Assembly (NCBI GenBank): GCA_947501355.1
Contig: CANMVA010000001.1
Location: 2,379,492-2,443,491, forward strand
Direction: 5' to 3'
Length of the DNA: 64,000 nt
Origin: an uncultured Paracoccaceae bacterium
Lineage (GTDB): Bacteria > Pseudomonadota > Alphaproteobacteria > Rhodobacterales > Rhodobacteraceae
Position numbers and translations under genes: made by a program. The notes beneath the pieces were generated by a model that saw only the letters and a list, made by a program, of their open reading frames with translations, ran no database searches and had not been told where the DNA came from. This document shows, piece by piece, positions 60,163-64,000 of this stretch (the stretch's first letter is position 1; each line of letters begins with the position of its first letter).

Positions 60163-61764
60163 TTATTCGGCCGGAGCCATGACGGGAGTGGCCTGCTCTT
60201 TCGCAGGACCCCGCGTCGCGGTCATCCAGAGGTTATAGCACATGATGATCCCGCCCGCGACGAAGAGCACACCGCCCAACATCCGCACGACATACATCGG
60301 GAACTTCGCAGCCACCGTGTCGGCAAAGGAGTTCACCAGGAACCCTTGTGCGTCCACTTCACGCCACATCAGGCCTTCCATGATGCCCGTGACCCACATG
60401 GCGGCGGCGTAGAGAACGATACCGATTGTGGCGAGCCAGAAGTGCCAGCTGACAAGGCTGAGGCTGTAAAGCCCGGACTTGTTCCACAGGCGCGGCGTCA
60501 GGAAGTAGAGCGCGCCGAAGGTGATCATGCCGTTCCAGCCAAGCGCGCCGGAGTGGACGTGACCGATGGTCCAGTCGGTATAGTGCGACAGCGAGTTCAC
60601 CGCGCGGATCGACATCATCGGACCCTCGAATGTGGACATGCCGTAGAAACCGATAGAGACCACCATCATCCGGATGATCGGATCGGTGCGGATCTTGTCC
60701 CATGCGCCAGAGAGCGTCATCAGACCGTTGATCATACCACCCCAGCTTGGCATCCACAGGATGATCGAGAAGACCATACCCAGCGTCGACGCCCAGTCCG
60801 GCAGTGCGGTGTAGTGCAAGTGGTGCGGACCTGCCCAGATATACAGGAAGATCAGCGCCCAGAAGTGGATGATCGACAGCTTGTAGCTGAAGACAGGCCG
60901 TTCGGCCTGCTTTGGCACAAAGTAGTACATCATCCCAAGGAAGCCTGCGGTCAAGAAAAAGCCCACCGCGTTGTGGCCGTACCACCATTGCGTCATGGCG
61001 TCCTGCACACCTGCGAAGAGTTGGACAGAGCGCGAGCCGAAGATCGAGACGGGAACGCTGAGGTTATTCACGATATGCAGCATCGCAACAGTGACGATGA
61101 AGCTCAGGAAGAACCAGTTGGCCACATAGATATGCGGCTCCTTACGCTTGAGAAGCGTGCCAAGGAAAACCAGCAGATAGGCGACCCAGACAACAGTCAG
61201 CCACAGGTCAACATACCACTCGGGCTCCGCATATTCTTTGGACTGCGTTGCGCCCAGAAGGTAGCCGGTTGCTGCCAGAACGATAAAAAGCTGGTAGCCC
61301 CAGAAGACGAACCAGGCGAGGTTTCCGCCCCAGAGGCGTGCGGCACTGGTGCGCTGCACGATGTAGAACGAGGTGCAGATCAGCGCGTTACCCCCAAAGG
61401 CGAAAATCACCGCTGAGGTGTGCAGCGGACGCAGACGCCCGAAATTCGCGTAGCCCTGAGCCCATTCAAAATTCAGGGCTGGCCAGGCGAGTTGAGCGGC
61501 AATGAACGTTCCGGCCAGAAAACCGATCACACCCCAGAAGGCCGTTGCAATCACACCTGCACGGATCACGTCATCCATGTATCCGGTCGGCGCGGGCCCA
61601 ACGGGTTCATCCGTTCGGCGCACTGTCCACACGAAAAGCCCTGCCGCAACCAACATCACGATGATCATATGCACCATATACGGCACATCTCTCGCGTAAT
61701 TGGCGGCTATCGCGGCAAGGAGAGCGATCAGTCCTAAACCGCTGATCTTGATGTAATTCCACAT
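60163..61764 (-). CDS. ccoN: cbb3 oxidase catalytic subunit I CcoN
   Basis: A 533-residue haem-copper oxidase subunit with about 12-13 membrane helices. The Tyr-Gly-His-Asn-Ala-Val-Gly-Phe region and nearby His residues (His-His-Leu-His-Tyr) ligate the binuclear centre. Type C oxidases of this kind reduce oxygen at very low concentrations. An FNR box lies 82 bp upstream. Confidence 0.97.
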   Translation of the reverse strand: MWNYIKISGLGLIALLAAIAANYARDVPYMVHMIIVMLVAAGLFVWTVRRTDEPVGPAPTGYMDDVIRAGVIATAFWGVIGFLAGTFIAAQLAWPALNFEWAQGYANFGRLRPLHTSAVIFAFGGNALICTSFYIVQRTSAARLWGGNLAWFVFWGYQLFIVLAATGYLLGATQSKEYAEPEWYVDLWLTVVWVAYLLVFLGTLLKRKEPHIYVANWFFLSFIVTVAMLHIVNNLSVPVSIFGSRSVQLFAGVQDAMTQWWYGHNAVGFFLTAGFLGMMYYFVPKQAERPVFSYKLSIIHFWALIFLYIWAGPHHLHYTALPDWASTLGMVFSIILWMPSWGGMINGLMTLSGAWDKIRTDPIIRMMVVSIGFYGMSTFEGPMMSIRAVNSLSHYTDWTIGHVHSGALGWNGMITFGALYFLTPRLWNKSGLYSLSLVSWHFWLATIGIVLYAAAMWVTGIMEGLMWREVDAQGFLVNSFADTVAAKFPMYVVRMLGGVLFVAGGIIMCYNLWMTATRGPAKEQATPVMAPAE

Positions 61765-61845
61765 CTTGTTGTCCCCTAGTTAGCTCCGGGCACAGAAATC
61801 GGGCCCGGTATATGGGGCCTTTTAGGCACTCTGCCCTTGGGATTT

Positions 61846-61863
61846 CCTTGATCCATGTCAAGG
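61846..61863. promoter_or_regulatory. FNR-type box between ccoN and usp
   Basis: CCTTGATCCATGTCAAGG contains TTGAT-N4-GTCAA with flanking CC/GG, matching FnrL boxes. It lies between the divergent ccoN and universal stress protein genes and could drive both at low oxygen. Confidence 0.75.
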
Positions 61864-61952
61864 CCAGGACAGGGAATAATTGATTGATGTCATGGCGGGG
61901 TCGGATGCGCCTGCCCAGACTGGGTTAAAGTATTCAAAGAGCGAGGTGAGCC

Positions 61953-62789
61953 ATGCAATACCGATCAATCTCCACCGTGATGACCAGCTCCGAGGCCGAT
62001 GCCTCTGCGTTGGCGGCCGCGGTGTCGATTGCACGGGCGCAAGACGCGCATCTGGACGTCTATTGTGCCGGAATCGATCATACGCATCTGGACGCTTATA
62101 GCCTGGGGACGTCTCCGCAGGTGCTGGCCACGGATTGGGAACGGGCCCAACAACAGGCCGGGGAGCTGCAGCGCGCGGCGCAGGCCGTAGTCGAACCTTT
62201 GGGTCTGCGCTCGGTCGTGCATGCGGCTGTTGTGTCGCAGCCGGGCCTTGCGGCCTATGTCACTCATCGCACCCGGTTCAGCGACCTTGTCGTGGCTTCG
62301 CAGCCTTACGGCAAATACAGCGACCAGACCGCCCCTGCGGTCCTGGAGGCGGCCCTTTTCTCAGGTCACGCCTCGGTACTGGTCGTGCCGGATGGGCAAT
62401 CGCTTCCGGAGTTTCGCCGCATCGTTGTGGCCTGGAATGACAGCGCACAGGCGCTGAACGCGCTGCGCCGTGCGCTGCCGATGCTGAAGGCTGCAGATAT
62501 TGTCTCGCTGTGCATCATTGATCCGCCGCAACACGGGCATGAACGCTCGGACCCCGGTGGATCAGTGGCACAGATGCTGGCGCGTCACGGGGTGAAGACC
62601 GAGATTTCGGTGCTGGCGCAAACGACAAACCAGTTGGGCGATACGCTGATGCGTCACGCCACCGACATTCATGCAGACCTGATTGTGATGGGGGCTTATA
62701 GCCACTCGCGCTTTCGCGAAGCAATCTTTGGCGGAGCGACCCGACATATGCTAAAGGTCAGCCGCTTACCCTTGTTTATGGCCCATTAA
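61953..62789 (+). CDS. Universal stress protein, two domains
   Basis: A 278-residue protein with GAGGTGAG before the ATG and two UspA domains (about 1-145 and 150-278). Only the second keeps the ATP-binding pattern Gly-Ala-Tyr-Ser-His-Ser-Arg with Gly-Gly-Ala-Thr-Arg. Genes of this kind are often FNR-controlled in this group, which suits the shared box and the neighbouring cbb3 genes. Confidence 0.87.
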   Translation: MQYRSISTVMTSSEADASALAAAVSIARAQDAHLDVYCAGIDHTHLDAYSLGTSPQVLATDWERAQQQAGELQRAAQAVVEPLGLRSVVHAAVVSQPGLAAYVTHRTRFSDLVVASQPYGKYSDQTAPAVLEAALFSGHASVLVVPDGQSLPEFRRIVVAWNDSAQALNALRRALPMLKAADIVSLCIIDPPQHGHERSDPGGSVAQMLARHGVKTEISVLAQTTNQLGDTLMRHATDIHADLIVMGAYSHSRFREAIFGGATRHMLKVSRLPLFMAH

Positions 62790-62828
62790 GTGACGATTGC
62801 GCCCGCATATCCCCCTCGGATCACCAGA

Positions 62829-63563
62829 TCAGGAGATCATTCCGCCGTCATAATCGTCGCCGGTTTCCTGGATCAGGGCTTCGAGATCAGGGATTGTGAT
62901 GCGGCGCTTGCCTTCCAGATGGATGATCCCGTCCTTCTTGAGGGCGGAGATCTGGCGACTGACGGTCTCAAGCGTGAGACCAAGGTAGTCTGCCATCGCC
63001 TCGCGGGTGAGGGGCAGATCAACCACCACGTTGGAGCTGTGCGGCACAAGCCCGACAGCGGCCTCGCGTCGGGCGATAATGTTGATCAGGCTCGCGATTT
63101 TCTCACGGGCGGTCTTGCGACCAAGGATCAGCATCCATTCGCGCGCAGCATCCAGATCATCCAGCGTCATTTCCAAAAGGCGGTGACTGATATGGGGCGT
63201 CTCATGCACCAGACGTTCAAACGGTTTGCGCCGGAAGCAACACAGGGTCATCTCGGTGATCGCGATCACGTCGTAGGGCGTGCTTTCGCGGTTCGGACGA
63301 CCGATGAAATCGGACGGAAGCAGCATCCCCACCATCTGGGTGCGGCCATCCTCAAGGGTCTGGCTCAGCGTGCAGACACCGGTGATGACAGAGGCGACAA
63401 ACCCCATCTCATCCCCCGCCCAACAGATCGTCTGGCCGGGCTCGTAATGACGGTAATACTTGATTTCCTCAAGGATCTCCAACTCTTGCGAGTCGCATTT
63501 GGCACACACGGCATTATGGCGGATCGGACAATCCGAACATTCAAGAGTATCCATGGTCTGCAT
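62829..63563 (-). CDS. fnrL: FnrL-type oxygen-responsive regulator
   Basis: I prefer the start at 63563 (244 residues); the longest frame starts at 63608. The N-terminus has Cys9, Cys12, Cys20 and Cys23 in the FnrL spacing, with a further Cys in Ile-Thr-Gly-Val-Cys-Thr-Leu. These are candidates for the oxygen-sensitive 4Fe-4S cluster. The beta-roll, dimer helix and C-terminal helix-turn-helix (Leu-Thr-Arg-Glu-Ala-Met-Ala-Asp-Tyr-Leu-Gly-Leu-Thr-Leu-Glu-Thr-Val-Ser-Arg) match FnrL closely. It would activate ccoNOQP, ccoGHIS and hemN when oxygen is low. Confidence 0.94.
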   Translation of the reverse strand: MQTMDTLECSDCPIRHNAVCAKCDSQELEILEEIKYYRHYEPGQTICWAGDEMGFVASVITGVCTLSQTLEDGRTQMVGMLLPSDFIGRPNRESTPYDVIAITEMTLCCFRRKPFERLVHETPHISHRLLEMTLDDLDAAREWMLILGRKTAREKIASLINIIARREAAVGLVPHSSNVVVDLPLTREAMADYLGLTLETVSRQISALKKDGIIHLEGKRRITIPDLEALIQETGDDYDGGMIS

Positions 63564-63634
63564 CGGTCGCAGGCCCCTTTTCATTGTGGCTATCAAGGCA
63601 AGTCCCATGCCTCACAACTTTGGAGCGTAAGCTA

Positions 63635-64000
63635 ATGAGCGCGACACCTCAACTTCGTCAGCTAGGGCTATTTGACGCTCGTGTGCCAAGATACACCAGC
63701 TATCCACCGGCCAATCATTTCAACAAGGATATCGGCCCCGAGGACGCCGCGGAATGGATGGGGGCGATTCCGGAAGACGCGCTTGTCTCACTCTATCTGC
63801 ATATCCCCTATTGCCGCCGCTTGTGCTGGTTTTGTGCCTGCCGGACCCAGGGCACGGCCTCGGCCCGCCCGCTTCGGCATTATCTGGACGTTCTCAAGGC
63901 CGAGCTGAAGATGGTCTCTGACAGGATCCCGCAATCGGTCAAGCTGAGCCATATCCATCTGGGCGGTGGCACGCCCACCCTGCTTGAGCCCGAAATGATC
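63635..64000 (+). CDS. hemN: Oxygen-independent coproporphyrinogen III oxidase, 5' part
   Basis: The first 122 residues of a HemN protein, cut by the window end. Arg-Tyr-Thr-Ser-Tyr-Pro-Pro-Ala, Tyr-Leu-His-Ile-Pro-Tyr-Cys and Cys60, Cys64, Cys67 form the radical SAM cluster motif, and His-Leu-Gly-Gly-Gly-Thr-Pro-Thr follows. It makes protoporphyrinogen without oxygen. It is divergent from fnrL, and both are expected to respond to low oxygen. Confidence 0.96.
   Translation, partial: MSATPQLRQLGLFDARVPRYTSYPPANHFNKDIGPEDAAEWMGAIPEDALVSLYLHIPYCRRLCWFCACRTQGTASARPLRHYLDVLKAELKMVSDRIPQSVKLSHIHLGGGTPTLLEPEMI

Noticed and set aside
60130-61416. Plus-strand frame of 428 codons
   Set aside because: Antisense to ccoN, whose protein is clear.
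1-64000. CRISPR arrays, rRNA genes, complete tRNA genes or insertion sequences
   Set aside because: I looked for regular spaced repeats, conserved rRNA segments, full cloverleaf sequences and transposase genes, and found none that I could support.

Overview
The window looks like a chromosomal piece of a marine-type Rhodobacteraceae (Roseobacter-group) alphaproteobacterium. The evidence is a complete ccoNOQP/ccoGHIS block next to an FnrL-type regulator and hemN, the clpP-clpX / NDUFA12 / MlaD / DUF2155 / aat / accC-accB series typical of alphaproteobacteria, GapR, and a short-chain acyl-CoA responsive regulator. From about 15.2 kb on the genes are GC-rich, tightly packed and often overlap by 4 bp (ATGA).

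Region 1 (1 to about 15,036) is accessory DNA with lower GC and many unrecognised genes. It holds a secreted Cys-rich protein; a small ribbon-helix-helix protein divergent from a possible HUH/Rep-like protein, with short direct repeats between them; two unknown genes; and a serine resolvase/invertase. A copper module follows: a Crp/Fnr-type regulator, two c-type cytochromes, a Tat-exported multicopper oxidase, CopD, CopC, a glutaredoxin-MauE fusion, a DUF305 protein and a divergent CueR. Next is a C5-cytosine methyltransferase overlapping a PD-(D/E)xK-like protein, probably a type II restriction-modification pair. The region ends at a sequence resembling the last 23 nt of a tRNA (15014-15036), a plausible attachment-site scar. 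The other end of the island is not in the window.

Region 2 (15.2-20.7 kb) is an iron-related operon: imelysin, di-heme DUF1111 protein, second imelysin, DUF1513 protein. Two tandem TGA-N9-TCA palindromes lie upstream. Region 3 (20.8-32.3 kb) is catabolic and miscellaneous: dehydrocarnitine cleavage enzyme plus a carnitine dehydrogenase-thioesterase fusion, a DMT transporter, tandem Lin0512 proteins, GapR, SnoaL-like proteins, a FadB/FadJ-like protein with a degenerate dehydrogenase half, a DUF442 protein and an isolated FliM/SpoA protein.

Region 4 (32.3-42.7 kb) has a receiver / small membrane protein / SSS-histidine kinase operon, a ScfR-type regulator and a five-gene branched-chain amino-acid type ABC transporter. 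Region 5 (42.8-53.2 kb) is mainly housekeeping: accB-accC, aat, DUF2155, mlaD, NDUFA12, clpX, clpP. It then has a photolyase-like protein with an unusual domain order, an MBL hydrolase with an ABM protein, and a dehydrogenase/oxidoreductase pair.

Region 6 (53.2-64 kb) is microaerobic respiration: ccoS-ccoI-ccoH-ccoG and ccoN-O-Q-P, each with an FNR-type box upstream, then a universal stress protein, fnrL and the start of hemN, which the window end cuts. These genes together build, assemble and regulate cbb3 oxidase and oxygen-independent haem synthesis.
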